64,000 nucleotides of DNA from Streptomyces qinzhouensis (GTDB taxonomy: Bacteria; Actinomycetota; Actinomycetes; Streptomycetales; Streptomycetaceae): the NCBI RefSeq assembly GCF_007856155.1, contig NZ_CP042266.1, positions 7,936,001 to 8,000,000 of the forward strand, read 5' to 3'. Below the pieces are notes generated by a model. That model was not told the DNA's origin and ran no database searches. It worked only from the letters and a program-made list of their open reading frames with translations. The position numbers and the translations under genes were made by a program. Positions 51,787 through 60,303 of the stretch are shown here, one piece after another; positions within the stretch are counted from its first letter, which is position 1; every line of letters begins with the position of its first letter.

Positions 51787-53148
51787 TCACCCCCGGGGAC
51801 GTACGGTCATCACGGACCCCTCGGCCCGCGGAACCGTGGAGGCCACCTGCCGCGGCCCGGCCCCCGGGGCCGGTTCCAGCCGCCAGCGGGCGAGGATCGT
51901 CGCCAGGGCGATCGTCGCCTCCGTGTAGGTGAAGAGGTCCCCGATGCACTTGCGGCTGCCCGCGCCGAACGGAAGGTACGCGGTGCGCCCCAGCCCCGCC
52001 GCCTCCTGACGTTCCGGAAGCCAGCGGTCCGGGTCGTACGCCTCCGGGTTCTCGTACACCCGCCCGTCCCGGTGTATCGCGTACAGACTGAACCCCACCT
52101 CCGTCCCCGACGGCAGCCGATGACCGGCCAGTTCCACCGGCTCGACGGCCCGGCGCATCAGCAGGGTGACACTGTGCAGCCGGATCGCCTCGTCCAGCGC
52201 CCGGCGCAGAGCGGGCAGCCGCGGCACATCGTCGACGGTCACCGGACGGTCGCCGACCACCGCCCGCACCTCCCGGGCCACCGCCGCGTCGACCGCGGGA
52301 TGCCGGCCCAGCTCGGTCAGCGTCCAGGACAGCGCCGCCGTGGTCGTCTCCACCCCGGCGAAGAGAATCGTGCTCAGCTCGTCCCTGACCTCCGTGTCGT
52401 CGAGCCGTTCACTGCTCTCGGCGTCACGGGCGTTCAGCAGCAGCGTGAGCAGATCGTCCCGGCCCGAGGGCCCGTCGGCGCGGGCGGCGAGGATCGTCTC
52501 GTCGATGACCGCGCGAAGCCGGGCGGCGGCGGCGTCGAAGTCCCGGTTGGCGCGGATCGGCAGCCGGTCCAGTATCCGCGGCGAAGCCGCCCGTACCAGC
52601 AGATTGTTGAGCAGAACCGGAAGGTTGTCCCGGACCGCGGTGACCGCGGGCCGCCCGAAGTCGGTGGAGAACATCGTCGACGCCAGCGTCTCCACCGCAT
52701 AGGTGCTCATCGCCTCCTCGACCTCGACCCGCATACCTGGCCGCCACGACTCCGCCAGCTCCAGGGCCTTGTGGCTCATCGCCTCCGAGTAGCCGGCGAT
52801 GTGCTGCCGGGAGAACATCGGCTGCATCAGCCTGCGGTGCTTGCGGTGGTACTCCCCGTCGGCGGTCGCCAGACCGTTGCCCGCCAGCGGCCGCAGCCGC
52901 TCGTAGAACCTGCCCTTCTCGAAGCTGCGTGCCTTCGCCGTCAGCACCTGGTGCACCAGCTCCGACGAGGTGACCACGTAGAGCGGCATCGTCCCCAGGT
53001 CCAGCCGTACGAGATCGCCGTACCGGTGCAGCGAATGCAGGAACCGCAGCGGGTCCCGCCAGAGTTTGAGCGCGTGCCCCACCAGCGGCAGCGACCCCGG
53101 CGCCCGCGGCACCGCCCTCGTTCCTGCCGTCGCTGAACCCAAGGCCAT
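51787..53148 (-). CDS. Cytochrome P450 (CYP)
   Basis: 453 residues from the ATG at 53148 (MALGSATAG). The heme-thiolate loop is PFGAGSRKCIGD near residue 400, the I-helix oxygen-binding motif is AGVETTTAALSW, the K-helix ExxR is EAIR in ALDEAIRLHS, and PDRWLPER precedes the heme loop. It resembles membrane-type bacterial P450s with long-chain or terpene substrates (GDLVRLDLGTMPLYVVT). It is divergent from a second P450 at 53574. No ferredoxin or reductase gene is adjacent; substrate unknown. Confidence 0.93.
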   Translation of the reverse strand: MALGSATAGTRAVPRAPGSLPLVGHALKLWRDPLRFLHSLHRYGDLVRLDLGTMPLYVVTSSELVHQVLTAKARSFEKGRFYERLRPLAGNGLATADGEYHRKHRRLMQPMFSRQHIAGYSEAMSHKALELAESWRPGMRVEVEEAMSTYAVETLASTMFSTDFGRPAVTAVRDNLPVLLNNLLVRAASPRILDRLPIRANRDFDAAAARLRAVIDETILAARADGPSGRDDLLTLLLNARDAESSERLDDTEVRDELSTILFAGVETTTAALSWTLTELGRHPAVDAAVAREVRAVVGDRPVTVDDVPRLPALRRALDEAIRLHSVTLLMRRAVEPVELAGHRLPSGTEVGFSLYAIHRDGRVYENPEAYDPDRWLPERQEAAGLGRTAYLPFGAGSRKCIGDLFTYTEATIALATILARWRLEPAPGAGPRQVASTVPRAEGSVMTVRPRG

Positions 53149-53573
53149 GACGCATCCCCCCACAGGTCGGCGGTGCACCGCACGGTCCGGCCCGGGGTGC
53201 CGGGCCGTTCACGGTGCCTGGAGATGACATCACCAGGAGCGCCGGGACGCGAGAGGGCGTGCACGGATCGACCGCCACGACCTCACTTGTCCGTACGGGA
53301 GTTCGATGATCGGACCTGCGCCCCGGCGGATTCGACACCGTGTACGCCTCCCCGCCCCTCTGTTCCGGACGCCGGGCACCCGGGGTGCCGACTCCCTTAC
53401 GGAAAAGGCCCGTTACCCCGGATTCCCCGCGTCGCGACACGGAGTGGCGGCTATGCTGCGGGCTGCGCACGGTCCCCCGCCGCGGGCGGGGCGGCCGCCG
53501 TCCGCGCAGCGTCCCCCCTTCTGCCACGGCACCGGTCCGCCCTGCCGTGCCCTTCCCGTACCCCGGAGGCACC
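53149..53573. other. Divergent region between the two P450 genes
   Basis: 425 bp with no convincing gene. It should contain promoters for both P450s; a GGAGG precedes the GTG at 53574. Confidence 0.5.
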
Positions 53574-55007
53574 GTGACCACCCCGCACTCTGAATCCACC
53601 GGCGTCAGTTCCGCGCCCGTGCCCCCTCCGGGGTGTCCGGCGCACGACCTCGGGCAGGCCGCGGTCCGGCGGGTGTACGGCCGGGAGGCCGAGGGCTCCC
53701 CGTACGAGCTCTACGAGCGGCTGCGCCGCGAGAGCGGCCAGGTCGCCCCCGTGCTGCTGCCGGGCGATGTGCCGGCCTGGCTGGTCCTCGGACACCGGGA
53801 GAACCTGGAGGTGATGCGCACGCCCTCGCTGTTCACCGCCGACTCCCGGAACTGGAGCGCCTTCCGGGAGGGCCGGATCTCCGCGGACTCCCCGCTGCTG
53901 CCCGTGACCGCCTGGCAGCCACTGCTGGTGTTCGTCGACGGCGAGGAGCACGCCCGGCTGCGCGGCGCCATCACCGACGCCCTGGGCCGGTTCAACCGGC
54001 ACGGCATCCGCCGCCATGTGGTCCGCTCCACCAACCGGCTGATCGACGCCTTCGTCGCCCGCGGCGAGGCCGACCTGGTCACCGAGTTCGCCGACCGGCT
54101 CCCCATCCTGGTGATGGCCCGGCTCTGCGGAATCCCCGAGGAACACGGGATTCCGCTCGGTGACGCCGTCCGCGACATGGTCTCCGGCAGCGAGACGGCG
54201 CTGCGGAGCAACGAGTACGTGATGTCCGTGATGCGGGAGACGGTCAAGCACCGGCGGGACACCCCCGACAAGGACCTCGTCAGCTGGTTGCTCGCCCATG
54301 AGGCGGACATGAACGACGAGGAGGTCGCCGAGCATCTGCGGCACGCGCTGACCGTGAGCAATGTGACCACGTCCAACCTGATCGCCAACACACTGCGCAT
54401 GGTGCTCACCGACCCCCGCTTCCGGGGCAATCTCTCGGGCGGCCAGATGACCCTCCCGGACGCTCTCGACCAGGTGCTGTGGGACCAGCCGCCGCTCTCC
54501 GTCGTCCCCACCCGCTGGGCGCTCGGCGACACGGTCCTCGGCGGTCAGGAGATCAAGGCGGGGGAGATGGTGATGCTCGGGATCGCCGCGGGGAACGTGG
54601 ATCCGGAGATCCGTCCCGACCTCAGGACCCCGATGTACGGCAACCGTTCCCATCTCGCCTTCGGCAGCGGCCCCCACGAGTGCCCCGGTATCGCCATCGG
54701 CCGGGCGATCGCCGACACCGGAATCGACGCCCTGCTCGCCAGGCTGCCCGAGGTCTCCCTCGCCGTCTCCGACGCCGAGCTGACCACGACGACCACCTGG
54801 ATGTCGGCCCGGCTGGACGCCCTGCCGGTGACTTTCCCGAAGGACCGGCCACGGGAGGCGCCGGCGCTGTCGCCGCTCGACATCTCGACACCGCCCGCCG
54901 CACAGCCCCTCCCGGACGCCGTGCCTTCCGCGCCGCACCCGGACCGGGCCCCGCGGCCGGCTCCCGCGTCCCGCGGGCCGTGGTGGCGGAGGCTGTTCCG
55001 GCGGTGA
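53574..55007 (+). CDS. CYP157-like cytochrome P450 lacking the ExxR motif
   Basis: 477 residues from the GTG at 53574, with GGAGG upstream. The heme loop is intact: FGSGPHECPG, Cys370. The K-helix motif that should read ExxR reads DQVLW (299-303), so neither the Glu nor the Arg is present. The I-helix AGxDT segment is SNVTTS (262-267). The CYP157 family of Streptomyces is known to lack ExxR (CYP157C1 carries EQSLW), and this protein fits. Such P450s usually sit in conservons, which are not seen here. The Pro-rich C-terminal extension (residues 440-477) is unusual. Activity unproven. Confidence 0.85.
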   Translation: MTTPHSESTGVSSAPVPPPGCPAHDLGQAAVRRVYGREAEGSPYELYERLRRESGQVAPVLLPGDVPAWLVLGHRENLEVMRTPSLFTADSRNWSAFREGRISADSPLLPVTAWQPLLVFVDGEEHARLRGAITDALGRFNRHGIRRHVVRSTNRLIDAFVARGEADLVTEFADRLPILVMARLCGIPEEHGIPLGDAVRDMVSGSETALRSNEYVMSVMRETVKHRRDTPDKDLVSWLLAHEADMNDEEVAEHLRHALTVSNVTTSNLIANTLRMVLTDPRFRGNLSGGQMTLPDALDQVLWDQPPLSVVPTRWALGDTVLGGQEIKAGEMVMLGIAAGNVDPEIRPDLRTPMYGNRSHLAFGSGPHECPGIAIGRAIADTGIDALLARLPEVSLAVSDAELTTTTTWMSARLDALPVTFPKDRPREAPALSPLDISTPPAAQPLPDAVPSAPHPDRAPRPAPASRGPWWRRLFRR

Positions 55008-55099
55008 CCGGCCGGGCCCGCGGGCGTCCGCGCCCCCGGGCACGGTGATAACCCGGGAATCGGTGGGGGACGGCGTTCCCGCTCCCTAGTGTGGTTTCC

Positions 55100-55486
55100 G
55101 TGAAGGGACAACTGGGAGATCTCGAAGATGCGGTGATGACCCGGGTGTGGCGCCTGAACAGGCCCGTCACGGTCCGGGAAGTGATGCTCGAACTCCGCAG
55201 GGAACGGACCATCGCCTACACCACCGTGATGACCGTGATGGACAAAGTGCACCGCAAGGGGCTGCTCCACCGGGAGCTGGACGGCCGTGCCTACCGCTAC
55301 ACCGCCGTCGCGACCCGCGCCGACTACGCCGCGGCTCTGATGGCGCAGGCGTGGTCGCACGGAGACTGTCCCACCCAGGCACTGGTGGCATTCCTCGGCG
55401 GAATGTCGCCGGAGCAGCGGGACGCGCTCGACGAGGCGTTACGGATCGTGCGCGGTGACGAGGAGGCGCCCTGGACGCCGACCTGA
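55100..55486 (+). CDS. BlaI/MecI/CopY-family repressor
   Basis: 128 residues from the GTG at 55100; the GTG at 55091 is the alternative. Winged helix: LGDLEDAVMTRVWRLNRPVTVREVMLELRRERTIAYTTVMTVMDKVHRKGLLHRELDG, then the dimerisation helix region (ADYAAALMAQAW, then ALVAFLGGMSPEQRDALDEAL). A TAGTGT -10-like hexamer lies at 55088-55093, so the transcript may be leaderless. It usually represses beta-lactam or copper-response genes with a BlaR sensor; none is adjacent. Confidence 0.9.
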   Translation: MKGQLGDLEDAVMTRVWRLNRPVTVREVMLELRRERTIAYTTVMTVMDKVHRKGLLHRELDGRAYRYTAVATRADYAAALMAQAWSHGDCPTQALVAFLGGMSPEQRDALDEALRIVRGDEEAPWTPT

Positions 55487-55565
55487 ACCGTGCCGCGCCC
55501 CTCACCGCGCGGGCCCGGGCGGGCACGGCCGAGTACGGCGGGGCCCGTCCCGGGGCGATGGTCCG

Positions 55566-57077
55566 TCAGGTGCCCGCGGGCACCGTCGTCGGGGCGGTCG
55601 GGGCGGTCGGGGCGGTCGGGGCGGTCGGGGCGGTCACCGTCACCGTGGCCGTCATGACCGGACCCGGCGCCGAGATTCCGGTCAGCGCCACCCCGCTGTC
55701 AGCCCCCGCGTTCGAGCGGGACGCCGGTTTGCTCTCCGCGGTGAGCGCCGTATTGCCCGAACTGCCCGGGAAAGGGTCACCGGCGTCGCCGCGGTTTCGC
55801 GCGCCCTCCAGATCGCCCAGCGCGTCGGCCTGTACGAGCGCGACCCGGTAGCGGCCGTCGTCGGCGTTGTCCTTCCGGCTCTCGTCGATGTGCCACACCA
55901 GCAGTCCGCCCGCGGGCAGCGAGGCGTCGTAGCCGGTGGGCTGCCGGTTCTCCACCAGGAAGTACTCGTCCCCCGTCGCTCCGCCGGTCCACAACCGGTG
56001 CACCGTACGGGCGGTCTTCACATCCTCGAAGGCGAGAGGCCCGTCGGACTCGACCACCGCCGCCGCGGCCCAGCCCTGCCGCAGCTTGCACCAGGCGGAC
56101 GGATGGACCGGCACGTCACCGCCGCCGCCCCAGGCGCCGCCGGCCATCAGACACCAGTCGCCGACACCCTCCGACGACCCGTCGGTGTCGTAGAGATCGG
56201 GGAATCCGAAGACGAGATGCCCGATCTCGTGTGCGGCGACCCCGATCCGGGCGTCCTCGGGGATCGTCAGATAGGCGTAGATCTTCGTGCCGTCGGCATC
56301 GTACGCGGACGGAAGCAGCCACTTGTGCGACCACAGGTCGCCGGTGCTGCCGCTGGTCTCGCCCCCGGTCCCCGCGTGCACCACGATGAACGCGTCCACG
56401 AAGCCGTTGCCGTCGTTGTCGTACGGACCGAAGTCCATCAGCGCGTCGGCGGCCCTGGCCGCGTCCTCGGCCAGCACCCGCGCCCGCGGCTCCCCCTGCG
56501 GAGTGCCGACACCCGAGTTCCCGTTCGCGTACCAGGCCAGGGTCTGCGGCAGTCGCAGCGGTCCGACGACCTCGCCGACGATATCGACGAGACCGCCCGT
56601 GACCTCCCGGAAGTACTCACGGACACTGCCGTGCGGCAGTTTCCCCAGGGAGAAGAACAGCTCCTCGAAGTGCTGTTCTCCCGTGGCCATCGGACGGTCG
56701 GCGAAGTCCGCCAGGACGACCGCGACCCGTACCGCGCCGCGCAGCGGCGGGCGTTCGGCCGCCGCCGACATCACGGTGATCGCCGGCGTGCCCGGGGGGT
56801 AGGACTCCGGCGGCATGATCGTCCCGTCGTCGAACCCGGTCCGGGAGTCCGTCGCCGTCGTACGCGGCAGGAGACCGGCACCGGCCCCCGAGGCGAGCCG
56901 CTCCCGCACCTGCGGACTGGGCGGTACGGCGCAGAAGTCGGACCAGTCGGCGCGGACCGCGCGCGCCGGCCGCCGGTCGTCATGACCCCGGTCGTCAGAA
57001 CCTCGGTCGTCAGGCTCTTGGCCGTCAAGAGGCCGGCCGTGCGGACCCTGGTCGTGCGGACGGATGTGCTGGAACAT
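55566..57077 (-). CDS. M6-family metalloprotease (immune inhibitor A-like)
   Basis: 503 residues from the ATG at 57077. The zinc motif is HEIGH (283-287) in AAHEIGHLVFGFPDLYD, with the M6 block YDNDGNGFVDAFIVVHAGTGGETS before it and GDWCLMAGGAW after it. The domain DEYFLVENRQPTGYD with WHIDES is typical of M6 peptidases. No N-terminal signal peptide is visible; the first 60 residues are His/Asp/Arg-rich. The C-terminus is a Thr-Ala-Pro repeat from five 9-bp DNA units (55591-55635). It may use a non-classical export route or be intracellular. Confidence 0.85.
   Translation of the reverse strand: MFQHIRPHDQGPHGRPLDGQEPDDRGSDDRGHDDRRPARAVRADWSDFCAVPPSPQVRERLASGAGAGLLPRTTATDSRTGFDDGTIMPPESYPPGTPAITVMSAAAERPPLRGAVRVAVVLADFADRPMATGEQHFEELFFSLGKLPHGSVREYFREVTGGLVDIVGEVVGPLRLPQTLAWYANGNSGVGTPQGEPRARVLAEDAARAADALMDFGPYDNDGNGFVDAFIVVHAGTGGETSGSTGDLWSHKWLLPSAYDADGTKIYAYLTIPEDARIGVAAHEIGHLVFGFPDLYDTDGSSEGVGDWCLMAGGAWGGGGDVPVHPSAWCKLRQGWAAAAVVESDGPLAFEDVKTARTVHRLWTGGATGDEYFLVENRQPTGYDASLPAGGLLVWHIDESRKDNADDGRYRVALVQADALGDLEGARNRGDAGDPFPGSSGNTALTAESKPASRSNAGADSGVALTGISAPGPVMTATVTVTAPTAPTAPTAPTAPTTVPAGT
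55591..55635. repeat. Five 9-bp tandem repeats at the 3' end of the M6 protease gene
   Basis: GGGGCGGTC occurs five times head to tail. On the minus strand it encodes the Ala-Pro-Thr repeat at the protein C-terminus. Confidence 0.8.
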
Positions 57078-57308
57078 GCGAACCCCCGGGAACACCGGAC
57101 GGCGACCCGGGCCGACCGGTGGTGTGACGACGAACGAGAAGGAGCGGGACGGCGGAGCGGGACGTGTGAACGCCACGATCCGACCGAAGGCATCGTAGAG
57201 ACCGCGGTGCGCGCGAGTCGATGCGTTCGGCCGGAGTGTCCGGCGCCGATCACACCGGTACGGCCTCCGGAGGTTCAGCAACCCCGGGAGACCGTACCGG
57301 CCGTCGGC

Positions 57309-58190
57309 TCAGGAGTTGTCGCCGCGGACCACCGCGACGGGACAGTGCCCGTGGTGCAGCAGCGCCTGGCTGACCGAACCCAGCAGCAGACCGGCGAAGC
57401 CGCCTCGGCCACGCGCTCCCACGACGATCAACTGTGCCTGCTCGGTGGCCTCGATCAGGGCCTGCCGGATCCGGTTCTCCACCAGCCGGTGATGCACGGT
57501 CACATCGGGGTAGCGGTCCTGCCGGCCGGCGAGCGACTCGGCCAGCAGCCGCTCCTCCGCCGAACGCATCCGGTCGATGCCGTCGACGAGGTTCTGCGGA
57601 TGGCCGGGGTCGTCATCACCGCGTTCGGTCCAGGTGTTCCAGGCGTGCACGGCCACCAGGTCCACCCCGCGCGCCGAGGCCTCGGCGAAGGCGAATTCGA
57701 CCGCCGCGTCGCCCCGGGCCGAACCGTCGACCGCGACGACGACGGGCCCGGTTCCCCCGGCGTCGCCGCGGACCACCAGCACCGGGCAGCGCCCGTGCGC
57801 GGCCAGATGGACCGCCGTCGACCCGACCAGCAGCCCGATGAAGCCGCCCATACCCCGGCTGCCGACGACCACCAGCGACGCCTCGCGCGACCTGGCCTCC
57901 AGGATCGTCAGCGGTTCACCGGTCACCAGGTGCTCCGTGACGTGCACCCCGGGCTCGGTCTCCCGGGCCCGAGTGGCGGCCTCGGAGAGCAGCTTCTCGG
58001 CGGCGTTGCGCAGCCCTCCGTCGGGCGGGCCGACGGGGGAGGGGCCGAGGGAGACATGCAGGGAAGGCCAGATGAAGGCGTGCACGACCTGGAGTCCCAC
58101 CCCGCGCAGCTTCGCCTCCCGGGCCGCGATCTCCACGGCGGCGAGTGCCGACGCCGAGCCGTCCACCCCGACCACGACCGGACCGTTCAT
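57309..58190 (-). CDS. Tandem universal stress protein (two UspA domains)
   Basis: 293 residues from the ATG at 58190, with GGAAG upstream. Two UspA domains (about 3-145 and 148-290) both start with VVVxVDGS and end with the ATP-binding pattern G-x2-G-x9-GS: GSRGMGGFIGLLVGSTAVHLAAHGRCPVLVV and GARGRGGFAGLLLGSVSQALLHHGHCPVAVV. It is a stress-responsive, ATP-binding cytoplasmic protein. It is divergent from the small peptide at 58496. Confidence 0.93.
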   Translation of the reverse strand: MNGPVVVGVDGSASALAAVEIAAREAKLRGVGLQVVHAFIWPSLHVSLGPSPVGPPDGGLRNAAEKLLSEAATRARETEPGVHVTEHLVTGEPLTILEARSREASLVVVGSRGMGGFIGLLVGSTAVHLAAHGRCPVLVVRGDAGGTGPVVVAVDGSARGDAAVEFAFAEASARGVDLVAVHAWNTWTERGDDDPGHPQNLVDGIDRMRSAEERLLAESLAGRQDRYPDVTVHHRLVENRIRQALIEATEQAQLIVVGARGRGGFAGLLLGSVSQALLHHGHCPVAVVRGDNS

Positions 58191-58495
58191 CACAGTACTT
58201 CCGTTCTTCCGCGTGCGCCGTACCGGCGGATCTGCCCGAACCGCCGTCTCCAGTCTCGACCCGCAGGCCGGGCCCCGCACGGGCCGAACGTCCATGACCG
58301 GCGGGACGAACAGCCCTGATGGCCGAGGGTGAGCGGGATAATTCGGACAGCGAACGGCATGCGCGGCCCCGGGGGTGGGGAACCGAACCTGTCCGCCGTG
58401 CGTGTCCCCGGGCAGGAAACCGCCTGGATCCACCGCCTGGATCCGGGGTCCCGGACCGGTTCACGGCATCGCGTCACGACACCATGGAGGACCGC
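58191..58495. other. Divergent region, USP gene and small peptide gene
   Basis: 305 bp, gene-free. It contains a 13-bp tandem duplication at 58419-58444 (ACCGCCTGGATCC twice), just before the small peptide gene. Confidence 0.55.
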
Positions 58496-58624
58496 ATGAA
58501 GCTCCGGAAAGTCACCCTCGTCGCCGCCGCGCTCCTCGCCGCGGCACTCGTCGCCGTGGGCACGGCAGGCTCGGCGTACGCCGCGGCGGGAGACAAGAAG
58601 GTCGAGGTCATCAAGGGCGTCTGA
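58496..58624 (+). CDS. Small secreted peptide, 42 residues
   Basis: The ATG at 58496 follows GGAGG; another in-frame ATG is four codons upstream. A clear Sec signal peptide (MKLRKVTLVAAALLAAALVAVGTAGSAYA) leaves a mature peptide of about 12-13 residues, AAGDKKVEVIKGV or one residue shorter. No family is recognised. The gene ends 14 bp inside the 3' end of the convergent MFS gene. Mature peptides of this size can be signalling or inhibitory peptides; this is a guess. Confidence 0.6.
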   Translation: MKLRKVTLVAAALLAAALVAVGTAGSAYAAAGDKKVEVIKGV

Positions 58625-59822
58625 GCCGCGGGCCCCGGGCCGCGTGGGCGACGACAGCGCACACCATCAGGGCCGCCGTCGCCCCGCCCAGGACCATCGC
58701 CGCGGCCGGTGAATGCCGGTCGACGGCGACCCCGCCCATGAGTGCCCCGAGGGAGATCGTCGCCTGGAAGGACGCGGTGAACAGGACGGACGCGGCCTCG
58801 GGCGCCCGGGGCACCGCCCGGGCGAACCAGGCCTGGGAGCAGACGGGTACGGCTCCGTACGCCACGCCCCACACCAGGAGCAGTACCGCGGCCGGTCCCG
58901 TCGACCCGCCCAGCACCGGCAGCGCGAGCACGGCGGCGGCCAGCAGGACCCCCGCCCCCGCGAACGCGGTCCGGGGCCTGCGGCCCACCACCGTCCCACC
59001 CAGAAAGGTGCCGGCGATGCCCGCCGCCCCGAAGCCGAGCAGACAGAGCGTCACCGCCATTGGCCCGGCCCCGGAGACCTCCTCAAGGAAGGGCGTGACA
59101 TAGGTGTAGGCGCCGAAGTGCGCCAGTACCACCAGAAAGGTGAACACCAGGGCGGCCTTGGTGCCGGGTGCCCGCAGGGCGTCCCGCAGGACCGCGCCCC
59201 GGGTCACCTCCACCGCGGGCAGCGGCGGCACCGTCACCACCACCAGCAGCAGGGTCCCGAGGGTGAACACCGCCATGGCCGCGAACGCGGTCCGCCGGCC
59301 GTACGCGTCCCCGACGAGGGTGCCCAGCGGCACGCCGAGCACCGAACCGAGGGGCACCGCGGAGAAGATGACCGCGGTCGCCCGCCGTACCGACCGCTCC
59401 GGAACGAGCCGGGCGGCGAGCCCGGCGGCGACCGACCAGAAGCCGCCGATCACCAGTCCCACCAGGATCCGGGAGACCAGCACGGCACCGTAGCCGGTCG
59501 CCGTCGCGGCCAGCAGGTTGGCGCCCGCCAGGAGGAGCAGGAAGAGCACCAGCATCCGGCGCCGGTCGTACCGGCCGGTCGCCACGGTCACCACCGGCGC
59601 GGCGACGGCGGCGAGCAGCCCGGGCATGGTCATCGTCAGCCCCGCCGTGCCGTCGGAGACGGTGAAGTCGCTCCCGATGGAGGTGAGCAGGCCGATGGGG
59701 AGGATTTCGGTGGTGACGATGGCGAAGATGCCGAGGGTGACGGCGACGACCGCGGGCAGGCCGCCGCGCGGCGGCGGTGGAGCGGTGGCGGGGGGCGGAG
59801 ACGCCGGGGTGACCGTGGACAT
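58611..59822 (-). CDS. MFS transporter, drug-efflux type
   Basis: 403 residues from the ATG at 59822. It has 12 predicted helices. The first is preceded by a Pro-rich N-terminus (PPPATAPPPPRGG). The motif VTTEILPIGLL and TTGxYD-like ATGRYDRRRMLVLFL correspond to the AraJ/sugar-efflux and chloramphenicol-resistance type. GLVIGGFWSVAAGLAARLVP and the second-half ISLGALMGGVAVD are further family features. Overlaps the small peptide gene by 14 bp (convergent). Substrate unknown. Confidence 0.9.
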   Translation of the reverse strand: MSTVTPASPPPATAPPPPRGGLPAVVAVTLGIFAIVTTEILPIGLLTSIGSDFTVSDGTAGLTMTMPGLLAAVAAPVVTVATGRYDRRRMLVLFLLLLAGANLLAATATGYGAVLVSRILVGLVIGGFWSVAAGLAARLVPERSVRRATAVIFSAVPLGSVLGVPLGTLVGDAYGRRTAFAAMAVFTLGTLLLVVVTVPPLPAVEVTRGAVLRDALRAPGTKAALVFTFLVVLAHFGAYTYVTPFLEEVSGAGPMAVTLCLLGFGAAGIAGTFLGGTVVGRRPRTAFAGAGVLLAAAVLALPVLGGSTGPAAVLLLVWGVAYGAVPVCSQAWFARAVPRAPEAASVLFTASFQATISLGALMGGVAVDRHSPAAAMVLGGATAALMVCAVVAHAARGPRLRRP

Positions 59823-60303
59823 GGATCCCGTTCCGGTGCGGTGGTGGATGGACGGGCACCAGTCCAGCAACGGGGGGACCCGGGATCCGGCGGTTTCGCG
59901 ACACGACCGTCGGGCCCCGACCCTGATGTCGTTTTCCCGCCGCCCGCCGCCCGCCGCCCGCCGCCCGCCGCCCGCTGTCCCCGCCGATCCCGCCGATCCC
60001 GGTCGGACCCGCCCGTCCGGTCCCCTGCCACCCGGCCCGCATGCACGTCCTTCGTCACCCGAGCCGTGACTCGTCTCCCGCGGATCCCGCCCGGCTCGCG
60101 TGCCCCTGTTCCCTTCGGGTACGAGTGGGGGCACCCCGGGTGAAGCCCAGGGGACTGCCCCCACACGGCGTCGTCGTCAGTCGCCGCCCGGGCCGCCTCC
60201 GCCTACCGGCGGCCCGGGAGGCACCCCGGGGGCGTACCCCCACGCACCGATCCGGCCCACCCGGCCCACCCGATCCGCCCGAGACTGGCCCGGCCCCACC
60301 GGC
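59823..60303. other. Gene-free stretch with short repeats
   Basis: 481 bp between the MFS start and the asparaginase stop. It contains a run of about 40 bp of CGCCCGC-type units (59938-59980) and the dispersed palindromic element at 60133-60164. No gene. Confidence 0.55.
60133..60164. repeat. Dispersed palindromic element, copy A
   Basis: ACCCCGGGTGAAGCCCAGGG followed by GACTGCCCCCAC. A related copy lies at 62581-62611. It can fold into a hairpin with GTGGGGGCA just upstream (TGCCCCCAC pairing), and may act as a terminator for the peptidase gene at 60304. Confidence 0.5.

Noticed and set aside
55455..58319. Plus-strand open frame of 954 codons
   Set aside because: Antisense to the M6 protease and USP genes, whose family motifs are on the minus strand.
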